Part shown: one piece after another, positions 7,183-15,233 of the stretch
How the letters are laid out: every line of letters starts with the position of its first letter
Numbering within the stretch: the first letter of the stretch is position 1
Source: an uncultured Dehalococcoidia bacterium
GTDB lineage: Bacteria > Chloroflexota > Dehalococcoidia > Lucifugimonadales > UBA3495
Direction: 5' to 3'
Length of the DNA: 64,000 nt
NCBI GenBank assembly: GCA_958296385.1
Contig: OY282494.1
Span: 2,872,981 to 2,936,980 of the forward strand
Translations under genes and position numbers: made by a program
The notes under the pieces: generated by a model
What the model was told of the DNA's origin: nothing
The model's input: the letters and a program-made list of their open reading frames with translations, nothing else
Database searches by the model: none

Positions 7183-8133
7183 ATGTCGCAAGTCAACACG
7201 GTTCTCGGCCCGGTGGATTCGTCCGACCTGGGCTTTACCCTCAGCCACGAGCATATCACCCTGGGCGCGGCGGGTACGGCGGCCGCCTATCCCGGCTTTC
7301 AAGACCTGGACGCCATCGCCGATGCCGCCACTGCCGCCCTGTCCGCAGCCTACGCCGGCGGCGTCCGCACCATCATTGACGTCACCACCCTTGACTTGGG
7401 CCGCGACGTCGCAATGATGCAGGACGTCAGCCGTCGCTCCGGCGTCCACGTCATCCCCTGCACCGGCAATCATCTGGCCATCCCCCGCATTTTTTGGGGT
7501 GCCCCCGTTGACAAGGTGGCGGCGTTGTTCATCAAGGAAATCACGGACGGCATCGGGGATACCGGCGTCAAGGCCGGCATCATCAAGGTTGCCAGCGACC
7601 GGGGCGGCGTTACCGAGAACGAGGAGATTGTCCTCCGCGCCGCCGCCCGCGCCAGCAACGCTACCGGCGCCCGCATCAGCACCCACACCTGGTCGCCCGA
7701 CCGCGTGGGCGAGGCCCAAGTACGCATCCTGAAAGAGGAGGGCGTTGACCTCAACCGCGTCTATATCGGCCACAGCAACGACGACACCGACGTTGCCTAT
7801 CTAACCGGCCTGCTGGACGAGGGCGTCTGGCTTGGCCTCGACCGCTACCCCGGCGGCCGCACCCCCGAAACGCCCCGCTGGGAGCAGCGCACCGCCGTAG
7901 TCAAACAGCTCATCGACGCCGGCTGGGCCCACCGCCTCATGCTGTCCCACGACCACTCAACCCCCGTAGTCCAGCCCTCCCCGGAACTGCGCCAGGAACG
8001 GGAAGCGTTCAACCCCGACGGCTACCTGTTCATCACCCGCAACGTACTCCCCCGCCTCCTCGAACTAGGCGCCACCGACGCCGACGTACAAACCATAATG
8101 GTAGCAAACCCCCGCCGCTTTTTCGAGGATTGA
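7183..8133 (+). CDS. phosphotriesterase-family metal-dependent hydrolase
   Basis: The 316-residue protein has the binuclear metal centre of the amidohydrolase-superfamily phosphotriesterase group. His-Glu-His is at residues 22-24 and Lys135 in GIIKVAS is the likely carboxylated bridging lysine. His residues in STHTWS and YIGHSND, and Asp in LSHDHS, complete the set. The physiological substrate is more likely a lactone or ester than an organophosphate, but the sequence does not decide this. GGAGG lies 6 nt before the ATG. The next genes are an LLM oxidoreductase and an S9 peptidase. Confidence 0.88.
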   Translation: MSQVNTVLGPVDSSDLGFTLSHEHITLGAAGTAAAYPGFQDLDAIADAATAALSAAYAGGVRTIIDVTTLDLGRDVAMMQDVSRRSGVHVIPCTGNHLAIPRIFWGAPVDKVAALFIKEITDGIGDTGVKAGIIKVASDRGGVTENEEIVLRAAARASNATGARISTHTWSPDRVGEAQVRILKEEGVDLNRVYIGHSNDDTDVAYLTGLLDEGVWLGLDRYPGGRTPETPRWEQRTAVVKQLIDAGWAHRLMLSHDHSTPVVQPSPELRQEREAFNPDGYLFITRNVLPRLLELGATDADVQTIMVANPRRFFED

Positions 8134-8207
8134 CCCATCACCCCCCCGCCATCCGCTGCCATCCCGCCATACCATTCACGCACTATCACAAGTACAGGTG
8201 ACTTACT

Positions 8208-9086
8208 ATGAACATCGGCTTTTCTCTCTCCAACAATCAGGGTCTTACCGACGTGCAGGACGTGGTGCGTACTGCCGTGCGCGCTGAGGAACTTGGCTAC
8301 GATTCGGTGTGGGCCAGCGACCACGTGTTCAACGTCAGCTACGTGTACGAACGCCTGGGCAGCCGCCCCTATTACGACCCGCTGACCATTCTGGCCTTTG
8401 CCGCCGCTCAAACCGAGCGGGTGCTGCTGGGCACCAGCGTGCTGGTGCTGCCCTACCATAACCCCATGCGCCTGGCCAAGCAGGCCGCCACCCTTGACCA
8501 GCTCTCCAACGGCCGCCTGGCCCTGGGCGTTGGCGTGGGCGTGATTGACACCGAACTTGAGGCCATGGGCGTCCCCTTTGCCGAACGGGGCGCCTACACC
8601 GATGAGGCCATCGCGATAATGCAAACCCTCTGGTGCGACGACGACCCCCGCCACGACGGGCGGTTCTTTCAGTTCTCCGACATGGCCTTTTCACCCCGGC
8701 CCGTGCGTCCCGATGGCATCCCCCTGCTGATTGGCGGCACCAGCCGGGCGGCCATCCGGCGGGCGGCCCGCCACGGCGCCGGCTGGCACCCCACCGCAAT
8801 GCCCCCGGAGGATTTAGCCCAGGGCATCCGCTACCTCCACGAACAAGCCGAGAACGCCGGCCGCGACCCGGCAAGCATCCCCGTATCGGTAAGCGTCCCC
8901 CTGCAAGGCGGCCGCCCCGGCCGTTTCACCCTGGGCGCCAACCCCGACGAAATGCGCGCCAACGCCCAGGCCCTGGCCGACGTCGGCGTATCCCGCATCG
9001 TAGTATCCCCCTACTCGGGCGATCCCGGCGAGGTATTCCCGGCAATGGAAACCATCGCCGCCGCAGTAATGCCGGCCGTGGCGTGA
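8208..9086 (+). CDS. LLM-class flavin-dependent oxidoreductase
   Basis: The 292-residue TIM-barrel protein belongs to the bacterial luciferase-like monooxygenase/F420-dependent reductase superfamily. The N-terminus MNIGFSLSNNQGL and the segment AEELGYDSVWASDHVF are typical. GTSVLVLPYHNPMRLAKQAA and NGRLALGVGVGV follow, and LLIGGTSRAAIRRAARHGAGW matches the flavin-phosphate region. The layout resembles F420-dependent members, but FMN use cannot be excluded. The substrate is unknown. It is followed after 21 bp by a peptidase gene. Confidence 0.88.
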   Translation: MNIGFSLSNNQGLTDVQDVVRTAVRAEELGYDSVWASDHVFNVSYVYERLGSRPYYDPLTILAFAAAQTERVLLGTSVLVLPYHNPMRLAKQAATLDQLSNGRLALGVGVGVIDTELEAMGVPFAERGAYTDEAIAIMQTLWCDDDPRHDGRFFQFSDMAFSPRPVRPDGIPLLIGGTSRAAIRRAARHGAGWHPTAMPPEDLAQGIRYLHEQAENAGRDPASIPVSVSVPLQGGRPGRFTLGANPDEMRANAQALADVGVSRIVVSPYSGDPGEVFPAMETIAAAVMPAVA

Positions 9087-9107
9087 GATTTCACCGGAGC
9101 TTGCAAG

Positions 9108-11066
9108 ATGCCAACATCCGACAATCCCACCGCATCCAACCCCACCGTCGCCCCCTACGGTTCCTGGCGCTCGCCCATCACCGCCGACGCCATCGTCGCT
9201 GAGGCGGTGGGCCTGGGGCAGGTTGCCATCGATGGCGATGCCGTGCTTTGGACAGAATCCCGTCCCTCCGAGGGCGGGCGCAGCGTCATTATGCGGATGA
9301 CGCCCGACGGCTCGGTTGTCGAAGTGAACCCCCGCCCTTACAACGCGCGCACCCGCGTCCACGAGTACGGCGGCGGGGCGTGGCTGGCCGCCGACGGCGC
9401 CGTCTGGTTCTCCAACTTTGACGACCAGCGCATCTACCGGGTGTATGCCGGCGGCCGGCCGGGCGCAATCACGCCTAACGCCCCCCTGCGCTACGCCGAC
9501 GCCGTGCTGGACAGTCTGCGCCATCGTCTAATCTGCGTCCGCGAGGACCACACCGACCCCGACCGCATCGTCAACACCATCGCCGCCATCCCCTCCAACG
9601 GCATCGGCGCGCAAACCGTGCTGGCCTCCGGCTGGGATTTCGTCGCCGCGCCCCGGCTCAGTCCCAACGGCGGCACGCTGGCCTGGCTGTCCTGGAACCA
9701 CCCCGATATGCCCTGGGACGGCACGCAGCTCTGGACGGCAGACGTCCGCAGCGACGGCGCGCTGGGCCAGGCCACCCCCGTTGCCGGCGGCGCCGGGGTA
9801 TCCGTGTTCCAGCCCGAATGGTCGCCCGATGGCATCCTGCACTACGTATCCGACCAAACCGGCTGGTGGAATCTCTACCGGCACGGCCCAAACGGCCCCG
9901 AGGCGCTGCATCCCGACGACGCCGAGTACGCCCGCCCCCAATGGATATTCGGCGCCCGCACCTACGGATTCGCCGGCAACGGCAGCATCGTCTGCGCCGT
10001 CAACCGGCGCGGCCAGTGGTCGCTAAACCTCCTGAACCCGGACGACGAGCAACTCTCTGAGCTGGACGTGCCGGCCAGCGAGATGGGGCGGGGCGACCTG
10101 GCCGTATCGGGCCGCACTGCGGTAGTTCTGGCCGGTGCCGCCGAACGCCCGCTGTCGGTGCTGCGCGTTGACCTGAGCAACGGCTATTGGGACACGCTGC
10201 GCCAGTCATCCGCCGCCAGCGTTGACCCCGACAGCCTTTCGCCGGCGCAAACCATCGAGTTCCCCTCCAACGAGGGCCGCCCGGCCTACGCCCTCTACTA
10301 CGCCCCGCGCAACGCCGAATTCGTCGCCCCGGACGGCGCGCAACCGCCCCTGCTGGTAATCAGCCACGGCGGGCCCACCGGGGCCGCCGCCGGCGCGTTG
10401 GACTTGTCCATCCAGTATTGGACGACGCGGGGCTTTGCGGTGGTGGACGTGAACTACGGCGGCAGCGTGGGCTACGGGCGGGAGTACCGGCAGCTGCTCA
10501 ACGGCAACTGGGGCGTGGTGGACGTGGACGACTGCGCCAACGCCGCCCTGCATCTGGTGCATCAAGGACTGGCCGACGGCTCCCGGCTGGCGATACGGGG
10601 CGTCAGCGCCGGAGGCTATACCACCCTGGCCGCCCTCACCTTTCGCAACGTGTTCTCCGCCGGCGCCAGCTACTACGGCATCTCCGATTTGGAGGCCCTG
10701 GCCACCGACACCCACAAGTTCGAGTCGCGCTACCTCGACCGGCTGATTGCTCCCTACCCGGAGGGCGCCGACACCTACCGCCGCCGCTCCCCCATCCACC
10801 ACGTGGCCAGCCTGTCCTGCCCCATCATCCTGCTGCAAGGACTGGACGACCGCATCGTACCCCCCAACCAGGCCGAAATGATGTTCAACGCCGTACAAAG
10901 CAAAGGCATCCCCTGCGCCTACCTACCCTTCCCCGGCGAACAGCACGGCTTCCGCCGCGCCGAAAACATCAAACGCGCCCTGGAAGCCGAACTGTACTTC
11001 TACTCACAAGTATTCGGCTTCCAGCTTGCCGATACAATAGAGCCGGTGGAAATTGCAAACCTGTAG
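9108..11066 (+). CDS. S9-family prolyl oligopeptidase-like serine peptidase
   Basis: The 652-residue protein has an N-terminal beta-propeller with repeated WSPDG and LSPNGG type blades. A C-terminal alpha/beta hydrolase domain follows, with the nucleophile elbow GVSAGGY near residue 500, an acid in LQGLDDRIVPP and a His in EQHGFR. LLVISHGGPTG supplies the oxyanion region. There is no obvious signal peptide, so a cytoplasmic peptidase acting on short peptides is likely. GGAG precedes the ATG, and the gene probably belongs with the preceding oxidoreductase transcript. Confidence 0.92.
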   Translation: MPTSDNPTASNPTVAPYGSWRSPITADAIVAEAVGLGQVAIDGDAVLWTESRPSEGGRSVIMRMTPDGSVVEVNPRPYNARTRVHEYGGGAWLAADGAVWFSNFDDQRIYRVYAGGRPGAITPNAPLRYADAVLDSLRHRLICVREDHTDPDRIVNTIAAIPSNGIGAQTVLASGWDFVAAPRLSPNGGTLAWLSWNHPDMPWDGTQLWTADVRSDGALGQATPVAGGAGVSVFQPEWSPDGILHYVSDQTGWWNLYRHGPNGPEALHPDDAEYARPQWIFGARTYGFAGNGSIVCAVNRRGQWSLNLLNPDDEQLSELDVPASEMGRGDLAVSGRTAVVLAGAAERPLSVLRVDLSNGYWDTLRQSSAASVDPDSLSPAQTIEFPSNEGRPAYALYYAPRNAEFVAPDGAQPPLLVISHGGPTGAAAGALDLSIQYWTTRGFAVVDVNYGGSVGYGREYRQLLNGNWGVVDVDDCANAALHLVHQGLADGSRLAIRGVSAGGYTTLAALTFRNVFSAGASYYGISDLEALATDTHKFESRYLDRLIAPYPEGADTYRRRSPIHHVASLSCPIILLQGLDDRIVPPNQAEMMFNAVQSKGIPCAYLPFPGEQHGFRRAENIKRALEAELYFYSQVFGFQLADTIEPVEIANL

Positions 11067-11091
11067 GCAATCAAGGCACCCACAGCAACGA

Positions 11092-11100
11092 TGGTAAAAT
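11092..11100 (+). promoter_or_regulatory. extended -10, leaderless promoter
   Basis: TG-G-TAAAAT ends 6 bp before the ATG at 11107, placing the expected transcription start on or beside the start codon. The paralogous gene downstream has the same arrangement, and there is no Shine-Dalgarno. Confidence 0.55.
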
Positions 11101-11106
11101 AGTTAG

Positions 11107-11748
11107 ATGGTAACGACAACGCAGATTGCCCCGGCATTGCTGGTAAAGCGCATCACCGCCGAGCTTCAGGCCAACCCTGACGCCCACCGCCTGCTGCTGC
11201 GCGTACTGCTAACCAACGAGTTCCAGGGCCGGCCCGCCGGCCTGGATAGCATCGCGCAAGACATCGCAGAGCTGAACGCCGCCGTAAAGCCCAGAAAGAT
11301 AAACTCCTTTAGGGCCGCCAGTTTGGAACGTCGTCTGGATCGCCATATCCGGTTACTGGTAGAACGGTCACTGCCACTGCGAAATCTCTCGATAGCCCAA
11401 AATCCGGTGCAAGGCCGGCAGGGCGAGTTTGCCGACCTGCTTGAGGCCATCTGTAATTGCGGCCTAACCAGCAATGAGCAGGATGCCCATATCGAAGGTA
11501 CCGAATTTATCATTCACGCCTGGCGCAGCAGCGATGGCGCTCCGGTTTGGGTTCCCGTTGTAACAGCCATCAAAATCAATGCCCAAGACATCCAACGGGC
11601 CCGGGAATGCGCCGACATTCTGGTCGCCGTTTTAAGGATACCGGCAATCCCCGTAGTGGCCGGGTATCGTATCGACCTGCCCGACCTGGACCGGGCCATC
11701 GCCGCCGGGGTCAGGTACGTGCCGGCTGATGAGGATTCCGTACCGTAA
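11107..11748 (+). CDS. nuclease-like protein, probably inactive paralog
   Basis: This 213-residue protein is a tandem paralog of the next gene; both share ITAELQANPDAHRLLLRVLLTNEF-like N-termini. The C-terminal half resembles the PD-(D/E)XK-like domain of coiled-coil DUF3782-type proteins common in Chloroflexota and cyanobacteria; I infer this from pattern only. Where the paralog has LLIAVEASNKIDAHDIQ, this copy reads VWVPVVTAIKINAQDIQ, so a candidate acidic catalytic residue is lost. It may be degenerate or regulatory. The start is supported by the extended -10 six bases upstream. Confidence 0.5.
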   Translation: MVTTTQIAPALLVKRITAELQANPDAHRLLLRVLLTNEFQGRPAGLDSIAQDIAELNAAVKPRKINSFRAASLERRLDRHIRLLVERSLPLRNLSIAQNPVQGRQGEFADLLEAICNCGLTSNEQDAHIEGTEFIIHAWRSSDGAPVWVPVVTAIKINAQDIQRARECADILVAVLRIPAIPVVAGYRIDLPDLDRAIAAGVRYVPADEDSVP

Positions 11749-11751
11749 TGA

Positions 11752-11760
11752 TGGTACAAT
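11752..11760 (+). promoter_or_regulatory. extended -10, leaderless promoter
   Basis: TG-G-TACAAT ends 6 bp before the ATG at 11767, exactly as for the paralog upstream. It overlaps the end of the preceding gene (stop at 11748). Confidence 0.55.
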
Positions 11761-11766
11761 AGCCGC

Positions 11767-12408
11767 ATGGTAATAGAAGCACAAATTGACCCGCAATCGC
11801 TGGTCGCCCGCATCGTAGCCGAGCTTCAGGCCAACCCCGAAGCCCAACGGATGCTGTTGCAGGTCCTGCTAACCAACGAATTCATGGGTATGCCCGCCCG
11901 CCTGGACCGCATCGAGAAAGACATAGCGGAGATTAAGGGCGACGTAGCAGGGCTTAAAAACAATGTAGCCTTCCTTAGGGGCAGCGAATTGGAAAATCGC
12001 CTGCACCGCAAAGTCCGGCCCTTGCTGAGCCAGTCGCTGCAACTGCGGGAACCCAGCATAATGCAAAGTCAGTTGCAGGAACCGCAGGCCGAGTTTGCTG
12101 CCGAGATCCGAAACGCGCTGAATAGCGGTCTGATCAGCGATGCGCAGGATAACCGGATTATAACCACCGACTTCATCCTCCGCGCATTGCGCCGCAGCGA
12201 TAGCGCTCCGCTTTTGATTGCCGTTGAAGCATCCAACAAAATCGATGCCCACGACATCCAGCGGGCCCGGGAATCCGCCGATATTCTGGCGGTCGTTTTC
12301 GGGATTGAGACGCTGCCCGTTGTGGCCGGGTACAGCATCGACCCGCCCGACCGGGAGCGGGCCGTCGCCGCCGGAGTCTATTATCTGGAAGCCCGGGAGG
12401 ATTTCTAG
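11767..12408 (+). CDS. coiled-coil PD-(D/E)XK nuclease-like protein
   Basis: The 213-residue protein has an N-terminal helical part, a short coiled coil (RLDRIEKDIAEIKGDVAGLK, about 45-64) and a C-terminal domain. That domain has IAVEASNKIDAHDIQRARESADIL and VVAGYSID, resembling the core of PD-(D/E)XK-fold proteins of the DUF3782 kind. The Glu in VEAS could be a catalytic acid. It is the tandem duplicate of the preceding gene and carries its own leaderless-type promoter. Family membership is inferred; the biological role is unknown. Confidence 0.5.
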   Translation: MVIEAQIDPQSLVARIVAELQANPEAQRMLLQVLLTNEFMGMPARLDRIEKDIAEIKGDVAGLKNNVAFLRGSELENRLHRKVRPLLSQSLQLREPSIMQSQLQEPQAEFAAEIRNALNSGLISDAQDNRIITTDFILRALRRSDSAPLLIAVEASNKIDAHDIQRARESADILAVVFGIETLPVVAGYSIDPPDRERAVAAGVYYLEAREDF

Positions 12409-12419
12409 CCCCCGCGCCC

Positions 12420-13604
12420 TCAGTAAGCCGCCCGCAGCACTTCCATAATCGGCCCGGCGTCGCGCACCGGCTTGGGGTTGGTGCTCAGGCTGCGGTCGTG
12501 GAGCGTGGCGGTGGCGATGTACTCCAGGCCGTCCTCAGGTACGCCTACCTCCCGGAGCGTGCGGGGCAGTTCCAGCTCCCGGCACAGCCCATCCACGGCG
12601 TCAGCGGCGGCCAGCCCCGCCTCCTCGTCGCTCATCCCGCTGCTGGCCACCCCGATGGCCTCGGCGATGAGACGCTGCCGGTCGGCGCAGGCGTCCAGGT
12701 TGTAGCGCATCGTGTGCGGCAGCAAAATCGCATTCGCCTCGCCGTGCGGCACGTCATACAGCCCGCCCACGTGGTGGCAAGTCGCCGTGTTCAGCCCCAA
12801 CCCGCCAAAGGACGCCAGCGACGCCATCGCACAGGCCGTTTTCGTATTCAGCAGGTTGTCAATGTCCCCATCCTGGCACCGCGGCAGGTTCTCGAACAGC
12901 AGGCGAATCGCGTGCAGCGCCATACCGTCGCCGATGGGGTTGCGCCCGGTGGAGTACACGGTTTCGATGGCGATGCGCAGCTGGCCGATGGCGGTGGAAA
13001 CCAGAATCCGCAAAGGAGTAGTGGCCAAAGCCTGCCCGTCGATGATGACGGTGCGATGGGTGACGCCGTCGCCGGCCAGGATGAGCTTGCGCCCCAGCCG
13101 GTGGTCGGTAATGCCGCCCCCGCCGCGACTGAACTCGGCGCAGCCCATCGTCGTCGGCACGCTCAGGATTGGCACCTTTGGCGATGGCGTGGGCGGCACG
13201 GTAATCTTGTCCGGCGGCTCAAAGATAATCTCGTAGTCGTGAATGTCGCCGCCCTCGGCCAGCAGGGTGGCGATTGCCTTGGTGGTGTCGTGAGTGCTGC
13301 CGCCGCCCACGCTGATGAAAACCTCGGGCTGTGCCTCGCGGGCCATAGCGGCCCCCGCCTCAACGGTTTCCACCGGCGAGTGCGGCGCCACGCCGGAATA
13401 CGTGCCGACGTAGCGCGCGCCCAAAGCCTCCTGCACCCGCGGCACGACGTCGCACGCCCGCAGGATGGTTGGCCCGCAGGTAATCAGCGCCCGGCTGGCC
13501 CCCAGCCGGTCCAGCTCGGCGGGCAGGGCGTCAATCGCGGTTTCGGCGCAGATGATGTCCTGATGCAAAGGGTTATAGCGATATTGCAGCGCGTTCCCGA
13601 CCAT
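12420..13604 (-). CDS. iron-containing alcohol dehydrogenase / maleylacetate reductase-like
   Basis: The 394-residue protein carries the group III alcohol dehydrogenase signature: GGGSTHDTTKAIA for NAD(P) binding and a cluster of His residues in NTATCHHVGGLYDVPHGEAN for the metal. The length suits maleylacetate reductases and lactaldehyde/alcohol dehydrogenases; the exact substrate is open. The start at 13604 was chosen because GGAG lies 8 nt upstream; a longer in-frame extension upstream is proline/arginine-rich shadow sequence. The gene converges on the nuclease-like pair with a gap of about 10 bp. Confidence 0.87.
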   Translation of the reverse strand: MVGNALQYRYNPLHQDIICAETAIDALPAELDRLGASRALITCGPTILRACDVVPRVQEALGARYVGTYSGVAPHSPVETVEAGAAMAREAQPEVFISVGGGSTHDTTKAIATLLAEGGDIHDYEIIFEPPDKITVPPTPSPKVPILSVPTTMGCAEFSRGGGGITDHRLGRKLILAGDGVTHRTVIIDGQALATTPLRILVSTAIGQLRIAIETVYSTGRNPIGDGMALHAIRLLFENLPRCQDGDIDNLLNTKTACAMASLASFGGLGLNTATCHHVGGLYDVPHGEANAILLPHTMRYNLDACADRQRLIAEAIGVASSGMSDEEAGLAAADAVDGLCRELELPRTLREVGVPEDGLEYIATATLHDRSLSTNPKPVRDAGPIMEVLRAAY

Positions 13605-13669
13605 GTTGTTATCTCCTGTATTCCTAATCTCTTGATAGATAGATGGTTGGAGTGATGGGCATTGCCCGC

Positions 13670-14188
13670 TTATTGTCCCAATCCCCGCTGCATCCCGCGC
13701 AGGTAGCCGGCCTGTCCGCCGTGCTGGTTGACCTCCCAGATGAGCAGACGGAACATATCGGCCAGGGCAATATTCTCGCCCCGGCGGTTGGTCATCATCG
13801 TGTTGACCAGCGATGTATCGTCGTGCTGGGCCAGAAACTCCAGCAGGTTGCTGCGGGCGGCGTCGGCGTACTCCATCAGCAGCGCCTTGTCGGGGCAAGT
13901 CCAGTTCGCCAGGTCGTCAGCGGAGTAGCCAAAGCCCACGTTCATCGGCTCCGGGGCAAACCCCAGCCGCTCCGCCCACTCGCGCTCGTACAGCTGCGGC
14001 GCCTGTTTCGCCAGCGACTGCACCCACATATCCAGCGCGCGCCCGTAGTGCCAGACGATGAACCCGATGGAGTGGCACTGCTCGTTGGGCGCAAACTCAA
14101 CCTCGGCCTGCGTCAGCCCGTCCACGTAGCGCACCAGCCACTCCCAGTTGTTGTCAAAACTTTGTCGGATAAACTCTTGCAGCGCCAT
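13670..14188 (-). CDS. DinB-family protein
   Basis: The 172-residue all-helical protein matches the DinB/YfiT superfamily of putative metal-dependent enzymes, including thiol transferases. Candidate metal ligands are His in HSIGFIVWHYGRAL and His in EVNQHGGQAGYLRGMQ near the C-terminus, the usual places. The ATG at 14188 follows AGAGGTAACG and fits better than the in-frame start five codons upstream. It lies between the iron alcohol dehydrogenase and crotonase genes on the same strand. Confidence 0.8.
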   Translation of the reverse strand: MALQEFIRQSFDNNWEWLVRYVDGLTQAEVEFAPNEQCHSIGFIVWHYGRALDMWVQSLAKQAPQLYEREWAERLGFAPEPMNVGFGYSADDLANWTCPDKALLMEYADAARSNLLEFLAQHDDTSLVNTMMTNRRGENIALADMFRLLIWEVNQHGGQAGYLRGMQRGLGQ

Positions 14189-14256
14189 CGTTACCTCTTT
14201 CACGCACGTAACAGTGTTCGGATGTTTGTATCGTCGTAGTTACTGCGTACTCCGGA

Positions 14257-15231
14257 TTACGTACTCCACACCGGCGGCCGCTTTTCCAGAAAGGCGGTGA
14301 TGCCCTCGTGCGCGTCGTCGGCCAGCAGATTATCCACCATCACCCGGCTGGCAAACTGATAGGCGTCAGGGCGGTTCATTTCAACCTGCTGGTAGAACGC
14401 GGCCTTGCCCAACGCCAGCGTGTGCGCGGACGCCGCCGCAATCTGTCGCGCCAATGCCATCGTCTGCGTTTCCAACCCGTCGGACGGCGCGATGCGGCTA
14501 ATCAGGCCAAACTCCAAAGCTTCCTGCGCCGAGATAGGCTGCCCCGTAAGCAGCATCTCCATCGCCTTTTTGGGCATCACCGAGCGGGCCACCGCCACGC
14601 CCGGCGTGGTGCAGAACAGGCCAATCTGAACCCCCGGCGTAGCAAAAGCCGCCGTATCCGCCGCCACCGCAATATCGCAAGTAGCCACCAGCTGGCACCC
14701 GGCCGCCGTAGCCAACCCCTGCACCTGCGCGATAACCGGCTTGGGCAGCAGCCGAATCGCCTCCATAACCCGCGTACACGCCGCAAAAACGGCGGTGTAA
14801 TCCTCGGCATCGCGATTGACCAACTCGTTAAGGTCATGCCCCGAGCTGAACACCGGCCCCTCAGAACGTATCACGACGACGCGGGCCGCAGCATCATCAG
14901 CAATATCAGCCAGCCGCTCCTCCAAAGCCGCCAAAGCGCGCGCCGAAAGCGCATTGCGCCGCTGCGGATTGTTAAGCGTGAGCACCGCAACGCCATCAGC
15001 GGCATAGTTGTACAAAACCGGCAAAGACGCCCCCTCCTCCGGAGCCGCCGCCCGAACCTGCGCCGCCTCAACAGCCGCCACCGCAACAGTATCGCCAGCC
15101 GGAGAAAAGAACTCCACCATATAACCCTCCACACCGGGGGAAGTATGCACAACAGTGCCACGTTGACCCGCCTTAAGCCCATGCTCTGGCAAGTCGGTCG
15201 TCAGCACAATCAGGTCATGTTCGCCAATCAT
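14257..15231 (-). CDS. enoyl-CoA hydratase/isomerase with N-terminal DUF4926 domain
   Basis: Residues 1-65 (LIVLTTDLPEHGLKAGQRGT ... YMVEFF) match the small DUF4926 beta-rich domain, normally a stand-alone protein. The remainder is a crotonase: LTLNNPQRRNALS, the oxyanion segment FSSGHDLNEL, GLATAAGCQLVATCD, and GQPISAQEALEFGLISRI. The usual catalytic Glu of hydratases is not evident in VQIGLFCTTPGVAV, as in ECHDC3-like proteins. GGAG is 6 nt before the ATG at 15231. An ATG at 15237 overlaps the upstream stop codon (ATGA), so translational coupling is also possible. Confidence 0.82.
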   Translation of the reverse strand: MIGEHDLIVLTTDLPEHGLKAGQRGTVVHTSPGVEGYMVEFFSPAGDTVAVAAVEAAQVRAAAPEEGASLPVLYNYAADGVAVLTLNNPQRRNALSARALAALEERLADIADDAAARVVVIRSEGPVFSSGHDLNELVNRDAEDYTAVFAACTRVMEAIRLLPKPVIAQVQGLATAAGCQLVATCDIAVAADTAAFATPGVQIGLFCTTPGVAVARSVMPKKAMEMLLTGQPISAQEALEFGLISRIAPSDGLETQTMALARQIAAASAHTLALGKAAFYQQVEMNRPDAYQFASRVMVDNLLADDAHEGITAFLEKRPPVWST

Positions 15232-15233
15232 AG

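Noticed and set aside
12498-13655. 385-codon frame opposite the iron alcohol dehydrogenase
   Set aside because: Antisense shadow with His/Arg/Gln-rich composition.
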